Under the pieces are notes generated by a model. That model was not told the DNA's origin and made no database searches. It worked only from the letters and a program-made list of their open reading frames with translations. From contig JACPPB010000017.1 in assembly GCA_016191205.1 (NCBI GenBank), positions 41,157 to 105,156 on the forward strand: a stretch of DNA of 64,000 bases, written 5' to 3'. The translations under genes were made by a program, and so were the position numbers. This stretch comes from Gammaproteobacteria bacterium. Lineage in GTDB: Bacteria; Pseudomonadota; Gammaproteobacteria; Pseudomonadales; Porticoccaceae. This document shows, one piece after another, positions 48,193 to 57,233 of this stretch; positions within the stretch are counted from its first letter, which is position 1; each line of letters starts with the position of its first letter.

Positions 48193-48225
48193 AAATTTCC
48201 GTGCAAATTTCCGTGCAAATTTCCG
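48193..48225. repeat. 12-base tandem repeat in an AT-rich gap
   Basis: AAATTTCCGTGC occurs twice in a row and a third copy begins (AAATTTCCG). The gap between gshA and acpH (48151-48338) is far more AT-rich than its surroundings and has further TTTTCCGG-like stretches. Confidence 0.85.
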
Positions 48226-48338
48226 GTCAGATTTTTCTCCGTGAGAATGTCCCGGCAGCCATGTTCCACTGAACATCTCGCCGCGAAATTTTCGGCATGG
48301 ATTTTTTCTTCCTGCATTTTCCGGAATGATTTTTTATC

Positions 48339-48959
48339 GTGAACTACCTCGGCCACCTGTATCTCGCCGGCAGCGACCCTGATATGCAGGTCGGTGGTCT
48401 GCTCGGCGATTTCGTCAAGGGGCCGTTGCGCGGCGACTACCCGCCGCGTATCGAAGCCGGCATCCAGCTGCACCGCCACATCGATGCCCTGTGCGACGGT
48501 CTGCCGGCAACCCGGCAGTTATTGGAATTGTTTCCCGCGCCCTGGCGCCGCTACGGCGGCATCGTCATCGATGTGGTCTTCGACCACCTGCTGGCGCGGG
48601 ACTGGGATGACTTTCATCCGCAACCGCTGGGCGATTTCTGCCAGACGTTCTATCGCACCCTCGCCAGCCACCGCGAGGTGCTGCCGGAGCGAGCACGCGC
48701 CTTTTGCGATCGCGCGCCGGCCTTGCGCTGGCTCGAAAGCTACCGCGACGCCGAACAGATTCCCCGGGTGCTCGCACATATCGGCCAGCGGCTGCGCCAC
48801 GCGGTGCCCCTGGAACAGGCCTGGCCGCCGATGCAGCCTTGCGCCGCGACCTTCGAGCAGGGCTTTCGCGCAAGCCTGGCCGCACTGAACCAAGCCATCG
48901 CCGGGCCGGCAGCGGGAATCACGGACGGTCTCTGCCTTGACGTCGCGGTACGGCTCTGA
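48339..48959 (+). CDS. acpH: Acyl carrier protein phosphodiesterase
   Basis: A 206-residue cytosolic hydrolase that removes the 4'-phosphopantetheine arm from holo-ACP. It is an HD-like fold protein with NYLGHLYLA, GGLLGDFVKGP, GIQLHRHIDAL and VFDHLLARDW, the latter two carrying metal-ligand His/Asp. The length matches AcpH. The start is GTG, with only a weak GGAA upstream, inside an AT-rich repeat-bearing gap. The dsbB gene follows 39 bases later. Confidence 0.9.
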   Translation: MNYLGHLYLAGSDPDMQVGGLLGDFVKGPLRGDYPPRIEAGIQLHRHIDALCDGLPATRQLLELFPAPWRRYGGIVIDVVFDHLLARDWDDFHPQPLGDFCQTFYRTLASHREVLPERARAFCDRAPALRWLESYRDAEQIPRVLAHIGQRLRHAVPLEQAWPPMQPCAATFEQGFRASLAALNQAIAGPAAGITDGLCLDVAVRL

Positions 48960-48998
48960 AAGCATCCGCGCCCACCACTCTCTCAGGATTCCCAGCTG

Positions 48999-49484
48999 AT
49001 GCCCTCACGCCGCCAACTCAACTTCATCGGGGCATTCGGCTGCGCCGGACTCATCGTGGTCGCGCTCTACATGCAGTACGCGATGGACCTGAATCCCTGT
49101 TACCTGTGCATCCTGCAGCGCGGCTTCGTGATCGCCACCGGGCTGGTGCTGCTGATCGCCGCGATCCATCACCCCGGGCGCGGCGGCCAGTGGGTCTACA
49201 GCGGCCTCGGCATGCTGACGGCGCTCGGCGGCTCGGGGTTCTCGCTGCGCCAGCTCTGGCTGCAAAGCCTGCCCAAGGACCAGGTGCCCGCTTGCGGACC
49301 GCCCGCCGAATATCTGTTCGACGCCCTGCCCTTCAAGGAAGCGCTCGGATTGCTGTTTCGCGGCGACGGCAATTGCGCGGAGATCCAGTGGTCGCTGTTC
49401 GGGATCAGCATCCCGGGTTACACATTGATGGCCTTCGCCGGGTTGTTTGCGCTCTGCCTGTGGCAGGGGTTGCGGCGCGACTGA
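48999..49484 (+). CDS. dsbB: Disulfide bond formation protein B
   Basis: A 161-residue, four-helix inner-membrane protein that reoxidises DsbA and passes electrons to quinone. The first redox pair is CYLC in the first periplasmic loop (NPCYLCILQRG). The second pair is in the longer loop (VPACGPPAEY and DGNCAEIQW). The length is normal. No dsbA is in the window. It lies just upstream of the copper-defence genes, which need correctly folded exported proteins, but a shared transcript is not shown. Confidence 0.93.
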   Translation: MPSRRQLNFIGAFGCAGLIVVALYMQYAMDLNPCYLCILQRGFVIATGLVLLIAAIHHPGRGGQWVYSGLGMLTALGGSGFSLRQLWLQSLPKDQVPACGPPAEYLFDALPFKEALGLLFRGDGNCAEIQWSLFGISIPGYTLMAFAGLFALCLWQGLRRD

Positions 49485-49540
49485 TGTATTCGACGGGCTG
49501 CCGCGCCCTGGCGCGAGCGCTTCGCCATTGATCCCGCGCG

Positions 49541-49570
49541 TTGAACCAACTCGTCGGCCTGTGCTCTACT
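49541..49570 (+). promoter_or_regulatory. Possible promoter of the copper operon
   Basis: TTGAAC (49541-49546) and TCTACT (49565-49570) are spaced by 18 bases, 30 bases before the CopL-like start. The spacing is slightly long, as in metal-regulated MerR-type promoters, but no clear CueR dyad was found. Confidence 0.3.
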
Positions 49571-49599
49571 GCGCTATCGACGGTCGCACTGTGTTGCCG

Positions 49600-49968
49600 A
49601 TGCCTGCCATCAAACCCCTGCCCTGGTTGCTCGCGCTGCTGCTGTGCTGGCAAGCGGTGGCCATGGCCGCGGCGCCGATGGTGATGCCGGCCGGCGGCCC
49701 GGCGACAACGGCCACCGGGCATCTGGCAGCGACCGACGACTGCGGACATGCGATGCCAAAGCACTGCGCGGAGTCCCGCAACCAAGCCGCCGGCACCGAT
49801 CACTGTGGGCAACCGTGCAAACACTGCCCGGGCTCCGCCACGGGCCATCTGCTGACCCTGATCACGGTGCTGCCGATACCGGCGGTCTCCCGTCCGCCGT
49901 CGTTCGCCGCATTGCCGTTCTCCTCCCGCCAGCCGCTCGTCATCCAGCGCCCGCCCATCGCCGCCTGA
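49600..49968 (+). CDS. CopL-like small exported metal-binding protein
   Basis: A 122-residue protein with a signal peptide (LPWLLALLLCWQAVAMA). It has Met, His and Cys-rich patches (MVMPAGG; DDCGHAMPKHC; HCGQPCKHC) and a second hydrophobic stretch (HLLTLITVLPIPAV). It resembles the CopL/DUF2946-type proteins that precede copA in Xanthomonas-like copper operons, where they affect copper-induced expression. Binding of copper is inferred from residues and position. copA begins 66 bases after its stop. Confidence 0.65.
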   Translation: MPAIKPLPWLLALLLCWQAVAMAAAPMVMPAGGPATTATGHLAATDDCGHAMPKHCAESRNQAAGTDHCGQPCKHCPGSATGHLLTLITVLPIPAVSRPPSFAALPFSSRQPLVIQRPPIAA

Positions 49969-50034
49969 TTGCAGGCAAGGTGCGCCCGTTTTTTGGGGCG
50001 CGATCCAAAGGCGATCACAAAACGGCGGTTTTTC

Positions 50035-51912
50035 ATGAAAAGTACACAGGGCACCCTGCACCGGTTTGGGAGCGGCATCCGGCTGTCGCGACGGCGCTTC
50101 GTCACCGGGCTCGCCGCGGGTGGCGCCGCGCTCGCCTGCGGCCGCCTGCTGGCGGCCGCAGGCGGACCGGCTTCGGTTCCGGAGCTGGCGGGCGAACGCT
50201 TCGATCTGCGCATCGGCTACCAGCGGGTGAATTTCACCGGCGTGGAGCGCCTCGCCACTACCATCAACGGCAGCCTGCCCGGACCCATACTGCACTGGCG
50301 CGAGGGCGACCGGGTGCGGCTGCGGGTGACCAACCAGCTCGCCGAGGAAACCTCCCTCCACTGGCACGGCATCGTGCTGCCCGCCGCCATGGACGTGGTG
50401 CCGGGGATCAGCTTTCACGGCATCAAACCGGGGGAGAGCTTCGAATACGCCTTCGATGTGCGTCAGAGCGGCACCTACTGGTACCACAGCCATTCCGGAT
50501 TTCAGGAACAGACCGGCAACTTCGGCGCCCTGGTCATCCACCCCCGCGCGCCGGATCCTTTCGCCTGCGAACGCGACTATGTGGTGATGCTATCGGACTG
50601 GACCGACGAAGATCCGGCCCATGTCCACGCCAAGCTGAAGAAGCTCAGCCACTACTACAACTTCGGCGAACGCACCGCCGGCGATCTCTGGCGCGACATC
50701 CAGGCCAGGGGCGTCGTCCAGACTTGGCGCGAGCGCGCCATGTGGAACCGGATGCGGATGAGCGACAGCGACATCTCCGATGTCAGCGGCTACACCTATA
50801 CCTATCTGATGAACGGCCAGCCTCCCGCCGCCGGCTGGACCGGACTGTTTCGGCCCGGCGAGCGGGTGCGGTTGCGCTTCATCAACGCCGCCGCCATGAC
50901 CTATTTCGATGTGCGTATTCCGGGCCTGAAAATGCGCGTGATCGCCGCCGACGGCCAGCCCGTGGAGCCGGTGACGGTGGACGATTTCCGCATCGGTGTC
51001 GCGGAGACCTACGATGTCATCGTCGAACCCGCGGGCGATACCGCCTACGCGCTGTTCGCCCAGGCCATCGACCGCAGCGGTTACGCCCTTGGCACGCTGA
51101 CGCCGGATCCGGGCTTGAAAGCGGCGCTGCCGACCATGGACCCCCGACCGGTGCTCACCCACGTCGATATGGGCATGAGCGGCATGGCGATGGGCGCCAC
51201 CGACGCGGGCGGCGCCGACATGGGCGACATGGATATGAGCGGCAATCAGGGTGCTGCGGTGGACCATTCGACCATGGATCATGCCGCCATGGGCCACGCC
51301 ATGCCCGCCGTCGAAGCCAATGCCCTGGGGTCCCGCACCATGGGCTCGGGTGCGGCGGGTTACGGCAGCAGCACCCCGGTGCGCCACAGCGCCACCGAAT
51401 ACGGCCCGCAGGTGGATGCCCGCGCGGAGCCGTCCGGCTACCGGCTCGACGATCCCGGTGTCGGCCTGCGCGATCACCAATCACTGTATGGGCGCCGGGT
51501 CCTCACTTACGCCGATCTGCGCCACCGTTACGGCACCCCCGACCCGCGCGAGCCGGAGCGGGAAATCCAGCTCCACCTCACCGGCAACATGGCGCGCTAT
51601 ATGTGGTCCCTGGATGGCATCAGGTTTGCCGATGCCGAGCCGCTGTTGTTGCGCCTGGGCGAGCGGCTGCGCATCACCCTCGTGAACGACACCATGATGC
51701 ATCACCCCATCCATCTGCACGGCATGTGGAGCGATCTCGAAACCGGCGACGGCGCGCGCATTCCGCGCAAGCACACGGTGTCGGTGCCGCCGGGCGCCAG
51801 GGTCAGTTATCTGGTTACCGCCGATGCGCCGGGGAACTGGGCCTATCACTGCCATCTGCTCTATCACATGCTGGGCATGATGCGCGAAGTTCGCGTGGAG
51901 GGCGGCGCATGA
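50035..51912 (+). CDS. copA: Multicopper oxidase CopA, Tat-exported copper resistance protein
   Basis: A 625-residue periplasmic cuproxidase. The leader has a twin-arginine motif (SRRRFVTG). Copper-site blocks are complete: LHWHG, YHSHSG, HHPIHLHG and HCHLLYHMLGMM (type 1 Cys, His and Met). A Met/Asp/His-rich insertion near residues 380-425 (MGMSGMAMG, MGDMDMSG, STMDHAAMGHAM) probably binds extra copper. It should detoxify Cu(I) by oxidation and sequestration. The ATG at 50035 begins the Tat leader. copB overlaps its stop by 4 bases. Confidence 0.95.
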   Translation: MKSTQGTLHRFGSGIRLSRRRFVTGLAAGGAALACGRLLAAAGGPASVPELAGERFDLRIGYQRVNFTGVERLATTINGSLPGPILHWREGDRVRLRVTNQLAEETSLHWHGIVLPAAMDVVPGISFHGIKPGESFEYAFDVRQSGTYWYHSHSGFQEQTGNFGALVIHPRAPDPFACERDYVVMLSDWTDEDPAHVHAKLKKLSHYYNFGERTAGDLWRDIQARGVVQTWRERAMWNRMRMSDSDISDVSGYTYTYLMNGQPPAAGWTGLFRPGERVRLRFINAAAMTYFDVRIPGLKMRVIAADGQPVEPVTVDDFRIGVAETYDVIVEPAGDTAYALFAQAIDRSGYALGTLTPDPGLKAALPTMDPRPVLTHVDMGMSGMAMGATDAGGADMGDMDMSGNQGAAVDHSTMDHAAMGHAMPAVEANALGSRTMGSGAAGYGSSTPVRHSATEYGPQVDARAEPSGYRLDDPGVGLRDHQSLYGRRVLTYADLRHRYGTPDPREPEREIQLHLTGNMARYMWSLDGIRFADAEPLLLRLGERLRITLVNDTMMHHPIHLHGMWSDLETGDGARIPRKHTVSVPPGARVSYLVTADAPGNWAYHCHLLYHMLGMMREVRVEGGA

Positions 51913-52613
51913 AAACCACCATCGGATTGCTTGCCGCGCTGGCGTTGCTCGCGCCCGGCCAGGTTCGCGCCCACGGCGACGACAACCCCCTGCTCGGCAA
52001 GGTGATGTTCGACCAGCTGGAATGGCGCGATGGCGCCGGCGACGGGGCCCTGGTGTGGGACGGCGAAGCCTGGCTCGGCCGCGATCTCGACAAACTGTGG
52101 TTCAAAACCGAAGGCCGGCGCAGCGAGGGCAGTACCAAAGAGGCGGAAGTGCAAGCGCTCTACAGCCGCGCGCTCGCGCCGTTCTGGGATATCCAGGTGG
52201 GCTGGCGCAGCGATTTACAGCCGAAGCCGAATCGCAACTGGCTCGCGCTCGGCGCGCGGGGCCTGGCACCCTACTGGTTCGACACCGACGTCACGCTGTT
52301 CGCCGACGCCGACGGCCGCACCGCATTGCGCCTCAAGGCCCGCTACGATCTGCTGTTCACCCAGCGCTTGATCCTGGCGCCGGATATCGAAATCAATCTG
52401 CACGGCCAGGACGATCGCGCCACCGACACCGGCTCGGGGTTGTCCGATGTGGAACTGGGTCTGCGCCTGCGCTACGAGATTCGCCGCGAGTTCGCGCCCT
52501 ATGTCGGCGTGGTGGGTTGGCGCAAGTTCGGCAACAGCGCCGACTTTGCCCGCAATCAGGGCGAGCGCAGCGACGATCTGGAGCTGGTGGTAGGCGCCAG
52601 GTTCTGGTTTTGA
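51909..52613 (+). CDS. copB: Copper resistance protein CopB (outer membrane)
   Basis: A 234-residue outer-membrane barrel with a signal peptide (IGLLAALALLAPGQVRA). The barrel part matches CopB: FDQLEWRDG, WLGRDLDKLWFKTEG, LYSRALAPFWDIQVGWR, YEIRREFAPYVGVVGW, and a terminal phenylalanine (VVGARFWF). This version lacks the long Met/His-rich N-terminal region of many CopB proteins. It pairs with CopA, and translation is coupled by an ATGA overlap. Confidence 0.92.
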   Translation: MKTTIGLLAALALLAPGQVRAHGDDNPLLGKVMFDQLEWRDGAGDGALVWDGEAWLGRDLDKLWFKTEGRRSEGSTKEAEVQALYSRALAPFWDIQVGWRSDLQPKPNRNWLALGARGLAPYWFDTDVTLFADADGRTALRLKARYDLLFTQRLILAPDIEINLHGQDDRATDTGSGLSDVELGLRLRYEIRREFAPYVGVVGWRKFGNSADFARNQGERSDDLELVVGARFWF

Positions 52614-52669
52614 GGGCGCCCGGAATCCGGGAAGGATTACACGCTGAGCACATGAAGGCAGAGAAACGA

Positions 52670-52686
52670 ACGTGCGAGACGCACGT
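52670..52686. repeat. Inverted repeat after copB
   Basis: ACGTGC, a five-base loop and GCACGT form a six-pair stem about 57 bases after copB. It has no T tract, so it is a weak terminator candidate or a regulator site. The rest of the 261-base copB-ilvA gap shows no gene I trust. Confidence 0.4.
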
Positions 52687-52874
52687 CTTGCGGGGAAAAC
52701 CTCATGCTCAGGACCGTTACCACGCGCCATGCGGTAGCCGAACACCATCCGAACCCCTGAGGAGATGGCGGCTTGCCTTGAAGCCTGCCGTGAAGACGCC
52801 AATGGCGATGCCGCATTTACCGATCGCGAAAGCGCTGAGCGATATCGCGCGCGTCCCTTTCGGCGCGGAAGCTT

Positions 52875-54386
52875 TCAGCTCAGGAAAAAACGGTAGGCGT
52901 CGTTGCCGGTCTCCTCGTAGTAGCGGTAGTGGAGCGCATCGAGAAACTGCGGCACTTCGCCGCGCGCCGCTGGCGGCACCTGCATGCCCACCAGCACGCG
53001 GCCGTAGGCGGCGCCGTGGTTGCGGTAGTGGAACATGGAGATGTTCCAGCGCCCGCCCAGCTTATCGAGAAAGTTCGCGAGCGCCCCCGGGCGTTCGGGA
53101 AACTCGAACAGATACACCACTTCGTCGTCGATGCCGGGCGCGCGACCGCCGACCATGTGGCGGATGTGCAGCTTGGCCATCTCGTTGTCGGTCATGTCCA
53201 CCACGGGATAGCCGCGCGCCCGCAGATCTTCCAGCAACGCCATGCGGTCGGCATCGGAGGCCACCGCGATGCCGACAAAGATGTGCGCCTCGCCGGCGTC
53301 GGCATAGCGGTAGTTGAACTCGGTGACGCTGCGCCGGCTGAGCGCATGACAGAAGCGGCGAAAGCTGCCGCGCTGCTCGGGAATGGTGACCGCGAGCACC
53401 GCCTCGCGCCGCTCGCCGCTCTCGGTGCGTTCGGCAATGTAGCGCAGGCGGTCAAAATTGATGTTGGCGCCGCTGTCGATGGCGAGCAACGTCTGATCGC
53501 GGTGACCGCCACGCACCACGTATTTCTTGAGGCCCGCCACCGCCAGCGCGCCGGCCGGCTCGGCGATGGAGCGGGTGTCGTCGTAGATGTCCTTGATGGC
53601 GGCGCAGATCTCGTCCACCGACACCGTGATGACGCCATCGACGCGATTTTTCAGCAGCCGGAAAGTCTCCTCGCCGATCTGGGCGACCGCGGTGCCATCG
53701 GCGAACAGGCCCACTTCCTTCAACCGCACCCGGCGGCCCGCCGCCATGGCCGCGGCCAGGCAGGCGGAATCGTCCGCTTCCACGGCGAAGATCTTGATTT
53801 CCGGCCGCACGTATTTGACGTAGGTGGCGATGCCCGCGCACAGCCCGCCGCCGCCCACCGGCACGAACAGCGCGTCCAGCGGCCCCGGATGCTGACGCAG
53901 GATCTCCACCCCCACCGTGCCCTGCCCGGCGATCACATCGGGATCATCGAAGGGATGGACGTAGACCATGCCGCGCTCGGCCACCAGCTTGTGGGCGTGC
54001 TCGGAGGCTTCATCGTAGGTGTCGCCCTGCATCACCACGCGCGCGCCGCGACTGCGCACGGCATCGACCTTGATCTGGGGCGTGGTGCGCGGCATCACGA
54101 TGGTGGCCTTGATGCCCATTTTCTGGGCCGCCAGTGCCAGCCCCTGGGCATGGTTGCCGGCGGAGGCCGCCACCACACCGGCGGCGCACTCGGCCTCGGA
54201 CAGTTGCAGCAGCTTGTTGTAGGCGCCGCGCAGCTTGAACGAGAACACCGGCTGCAAGTCCTCGCGCTTGAGCAGCACCCGGTTGCCGAGGCGCGCGGAG
54301 AGGATGGGCGCGTCATCGATCGGTGTCTCCTCGACCAGATCGTAGATGCGTGCATCCAGGATGCGTTTCAGATAATCCTTCGGCAT
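52875..54386 (-). CDS. ilvA: Threonine ammonia-lyase, biosynthetic
   Basis: A 503-residue PLP enzyme converting threonine to 2-oxobutanoate, the entry step to isoleucine. The PLP lysine is K51 in FSFKLRGAYNK, the phosphate-binding loop is PVGGGGLCAG, and ASAGNHAQGLALAA is typical. Two C-terminal ACT-like regulatory domains (from about residue 325; EQRGSFRRFCHAL and EFPERPGALANFLDKLG) mark the isoleucine-inhibited biosynthetic form rather than the short catabolic TdcB. It stands alone and converges on the copper operon. Confidence 0.96.
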   Translation of the reverse strand: MPKDYLKRILDARIYDLVEETPIDDAPILSARLGNRVLLKREDLQPVFSFKLRGAYNKLLQLSEAECAAGVVAASAGNHAQGLALAAQKMGIKATIVMPRTTPQIKVDAVRSRGARVVMQGDTYDEASEHAHKLVAERGMVYVHPFDDPDVIAGQGTVGVEILRQHPGPLDALFVPVGGGGLCAGIATYVKYVRPEIKIFAVEADDSACLAAAMAAGRRVRLKEVGLFADGTAVAQIGEETFRLLKNRVDGVITVSVDEICAAIKDIYDDTRSIAEPAGALAVAGLKKYVVRGGHRDQTLLAIDSGANINFDRLRYIAERTESGERREAVLAVTIPEQRGSFRRFCHALSRRSVTEFNYRYADAGEAHIFVGIAVASDADRMALLEDLRARGYPVVDMTDNEMAKLHIRHMVGGRAPGIDDEVVYLFEFPERPGALANFLDKLGGRWNISMFHYRNHGAAYGRVLVGMQVPPAARGEVPQFLDALHYRYYEETGNDAYRFFLS

Positions 54387-54577
54387 GGCACTCTCACTCG
54401 CGGCGAGGCGCCATGGTAACTCAAGGGCGGAGCCGGTCCGAAGAACGCCGCGGCTGACCGCTAAACGTGCTGTGTCAAAAACACCTGGCGGCTGATTGAA
54501 AAACTGCCGCGGCAGCCAGCGGCGTCATTGCGCGGGTCGCGCCCCCTTCGCGGCGCTTTTCCGCCGCCCGTCGAGGA

Positions 54578-57091
54578 TCAAACCAGGATGCTTTCCAGCG
54601 GCTGCGGCATGGCGATGAAGAATCCCTGGGCGCAGTCGACACCCAGATCGCGCAACATCGACAACTGCTGGGCGTTCTCGACGCTTTCGGCGATGGTTGC
54701 GATACCCATGGTGTGCGCCAGATGATTGATGGTGCTCACCATGGTGAAGTCCACGTCGCTCAATTCCATCTTGCGAATGAAGGCGCCGTCGATCTTGAGG
54801 TAATCCACGGGGATTTCCTGAAGATAGCGCAATGACGACAGGCCGCTGCCGAAGTCGTCAAGGGCAAAGTAACAGCCGTGGGCGCGCAGCCGATGAATCA
54901 GGCTCAGGGCGCGGTCAAACTGGCGAATGGCCGCGGTTTCGGTGATCTCGAACTGCAAGCGGCGCGGATCGACTCCGGAGCGGTTCAGCAGGTCCAGAAT
55001 GTAGGCGGCGCTGGATTCGTCGCTGATGGTGGCGCCCGACAGATTGACCGAGAGCTTGAAGCCATCGCGCTGCGCGCGGGGCAGTCCTTGCAGTACCCGC
55101 ACCGCTTCCGCGACCACCCAGCGGTCGATATCCTCGATGAGGCCATAGCGTTCCGCCGCCGGAATGAAGCCCTGTGGGGAAATCAGCTCACCGCCGGCAC
55201 CGACCATCCGGACCAGGGCTTCGCAGTGCCGCACTCCCGGCTCCGCGTCGGAACGGAGCTCGATGATCGGCTGGAACAACAACCGGAACCGGTTTTCGTC
55301 CAGCGCCGCACTGATCCTGGGCACCCAGGCATCAAGGCCATCGCCACGACCGCTGCGACCGCCGGCCACCGCGAAATACATCCGGTTGCGGCCCATGTCC
55401 TTGGCCTTGGCGCAGCTCGCCGCCGCTGCCACCAGAACGTCGATGTCGGAATCGGACCGACTGTCGATCATTTCGACACCGATGTTGACTCCGATCTTGA
55501 TGCGGCGCTCGCCCCAGGGAAAGGAGAACGCCTGGAAGTCGGCCAGCACGGCTTCGGCGACCGCGCCGCCAGCGGCGGCGTCCGGCCGCTGCAGCAGCAG
55601 CGCAAACTCGTCATTGCCGATCCGCGCCAGCATCTCGCCAGGCCCGATATGCCGTTCCAACAGCCGGGCCACCCGTTGCAGCAGGGTATCGCCCGCCGCG
55701 TGACCGCAGGTATCGTTGACCAGCGAAAAATTCGTGACGTCGATATACAGCAGGACGGCAACCGGTTCGCCGCCACGAATTTGCCCCAGCCGCTGTCCAA
55801 TCGCGTTGGCCAGCGCGGACCTGTTGCTCAATCCGGTGAGCGCATCGTGCTCCGCCTGCCACGCGAGCCGCTGGGACACCTGGGGCGCTTCGGTGCAGGC
55901 TCGAAACACCAGCAGTCCGCCGACCAGTTCGTTGTCCTGATCCCGCAGGGGCGTGAGGGTTGCCGCCACCTGAAGACTGCCGCCATCGGCGCGGCGCAGG
56001 ACCGTACCCGCAGGCATCGCCAGCGCCGCCCCGCGCGCCAGGGCCGCCTGCAGCACCATCACCGGGGTGTCGGTTTCCGCGTCAACGAAGCCGATGAGAT
56101 CGTCGACCCTGCGGCCGGCGGTCTGGTCGAAATCGAGGCCCAACAGTTCGAGTCCGGGGGCGTTCACCCGTTCGATACACCCCCGCTGATCCATCAGCAG
56201 CGCGCCGTCGGCAACCTGGGCGAACAGTGCCGCGACCAGCTCGGCCTTGAGTTGCAACTCCCGGCGCTCGGCGAGCCGCACGGTATCGTCGCGGCACAAC
56301 AAGACCAATCCGTCGGGCGAATCGATCGGCGTGCAGGGCGATACTTCCAACCACCGGAGATCACCGGTGGCGGTGACCGCCTGCAAGCGGCCCCGGGGGT
56401 TGACCTCACCCAGCAACCGCGCCTGCACGTCCGCTCCGGAGCGGCGGCCAAGCGCCGGAAACACCAGCCGGGCCGGCGCCCCGATCAGAAGTTCCGGAAC
56501 GAACCCGGTGATGGCGCCGAAGGCGCTATTGACGGACTGAATACGCCCGCAGGCGTCCACCTCGATGACACCCGCATGTCTCTCGTCCAGGTAGACCGCT
56601 GTCCCGACCATGTCGGTGCGCGCACCGCGCCGCCGCTCAAAACCCGGCTGAAAAGGCGCTTCCACGACTTCGAGCAGAGTGCCACGACCGTCGGGCAGGG
56701 GCACCGGCGACATCGAGAGACGAAACAGCGGCAGGGCCCGATCACCGGGCGTCATGGCGGTCTCGACGCGGTCGAGCCGTTCCGGGTCGAGGTACTGCGA
56801 CCAACCGATGGCAATCCCGTTCTCCGCCACCTGCGCCAGCGCGCTCAGCAACTCGCTCGCCGCCAGATCGGGAAACAGGTCGTCGAGACAGCTGTTCAGG
56901 GCCTGCGGTGCCGCCACGCCGGTCCAGTCGACCATCCAGCGATTCCAGCAAATGACCCTGCGCCGGGAGTCCAGTACCGCGATCCCGGTCTGCTGCTCAC
57001 TGAGTATCAACGCGGGAAGATCAACGTCCTCGCCGGTCCAGAATTCGTCCGCCGCAGTCCGGGTTACCGCTGTAGGGCCGATGCCTGCCAT
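54578..57091 (-). CDS. PAS-GGDEF-EAL protein, probable c-di-GMP phosphodiesterase
   Basis: A cytosolic protein of about 837 residues. Several PAS-like regions (residues about 25-400) precede a GGDEF domain with the altered motif GNDEF (492-496) and no RxxD site before it. A complete-looking EAL domain follows (EAL 624-626, KLSVNLSG, FEITET, DDFGSGLSSL, YLKIDG, ESVEN). It is therefore likely a c-di-GMP phosphodiesterase with a degenerate or regulatory GGDEF. An ATG at 57091 is preferred, but one at 57154 is in frame; the ribosome site is weak for both. It precedes ilvA on the same strand (191-base gap). Confidence 0.87.
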   Translation of the reverse strand: MAGIGPTAVTRTAADEFWTGEDVDLPALILSEQQTGIAVLDSRRRVICWNRWMVDWTGVAAPQALNSCLDDLFPDLAASELLSALAQVAENGIAIGWSQYLDPERLDRVETAMTPGDRALPLFRLSMSPVPLPDGRGTLLEVVEAPFQPGFERRRGARTDMVGTAVYLDERHAGVIEVDACGRIQSVNSAFGAITGFVPELLIGAPARLVFPALGRRSGADVQARLLGEVNPRGRLQAVTATGDLRWLEVSPCTPIDSPDGLVLLCRDDTVRLAERRELQLKAELVAALFAQVADGALLMDQRGCIERVNAPGLELLGLDFDQTAGRRVDDLIGFVDAETDTPVMVLQAALARGAALAMPAGTVLRRADGGSLQVAATLTPLRDQDNELVGGLLVFRACTEAPQVSQRLAWQAEHDALTGLSNRSALANAIGQRLGQIRGGEPVAVLLYIDVTNFSLVNDTCGHAAGDTLLQRVARLLERHIGPGEMLARIGNDEFALLLQRPDAAAGGAVAEAVLADFQAFSFPWGERRIKIGVNIGVEMIDSRSDSDIDVLVAAAASCAKAKDMGRNRMYFAVAGGRSGRGDGLDAWVPRISAALDENRFRLLFQPIIELRSDAEPGVRHCEALVRMVGAGGELISPQGFIPAAERYGLIEDIDRWVVAEAVRVLQGLPRAQRDGFKLSVNLSGATISDESSAAYILDLLNRSGVDPRRLQFEITETAAIRQFDRALSLIHRLRAHGCYFALDDFGSGLSSLRYLQEIPVDYLKIDGAFIRKMELSDVDFTMVSTINHLAHTMGIATIAESVENAQQLSMLRDLGVDCAQGFFIAMPQPLESILV

Positions 57092-57233
57092 CGTTGGTCT
57101 TATCCGCCTTGGATATAAGCCCTGGTTGGGGAGTATGCGCCGGCAGGCTGGCACGCCGGCCCTGCGCGCCCCATCATAAACGCACAGTGCGCCACAACGC
57201 GTTCAGCCAGTAGCCGCAGATGCGATCTCCGTC

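Noticed and set aside
52765..52896. A 43-codon + strand frame (MAACLEACREDANG onward) after copB
   Set aside because: The purine-rich site touches the ATG, the frame runs into the 3' end of ilvA on the other strand, and no family is recognised.
54878..57118. A 746-codon + strand open frame opposite the PAS-GNDEF-EAL gene
   Set aside because: Antisense shadow; Gln/Arg/His-rich without motifs.
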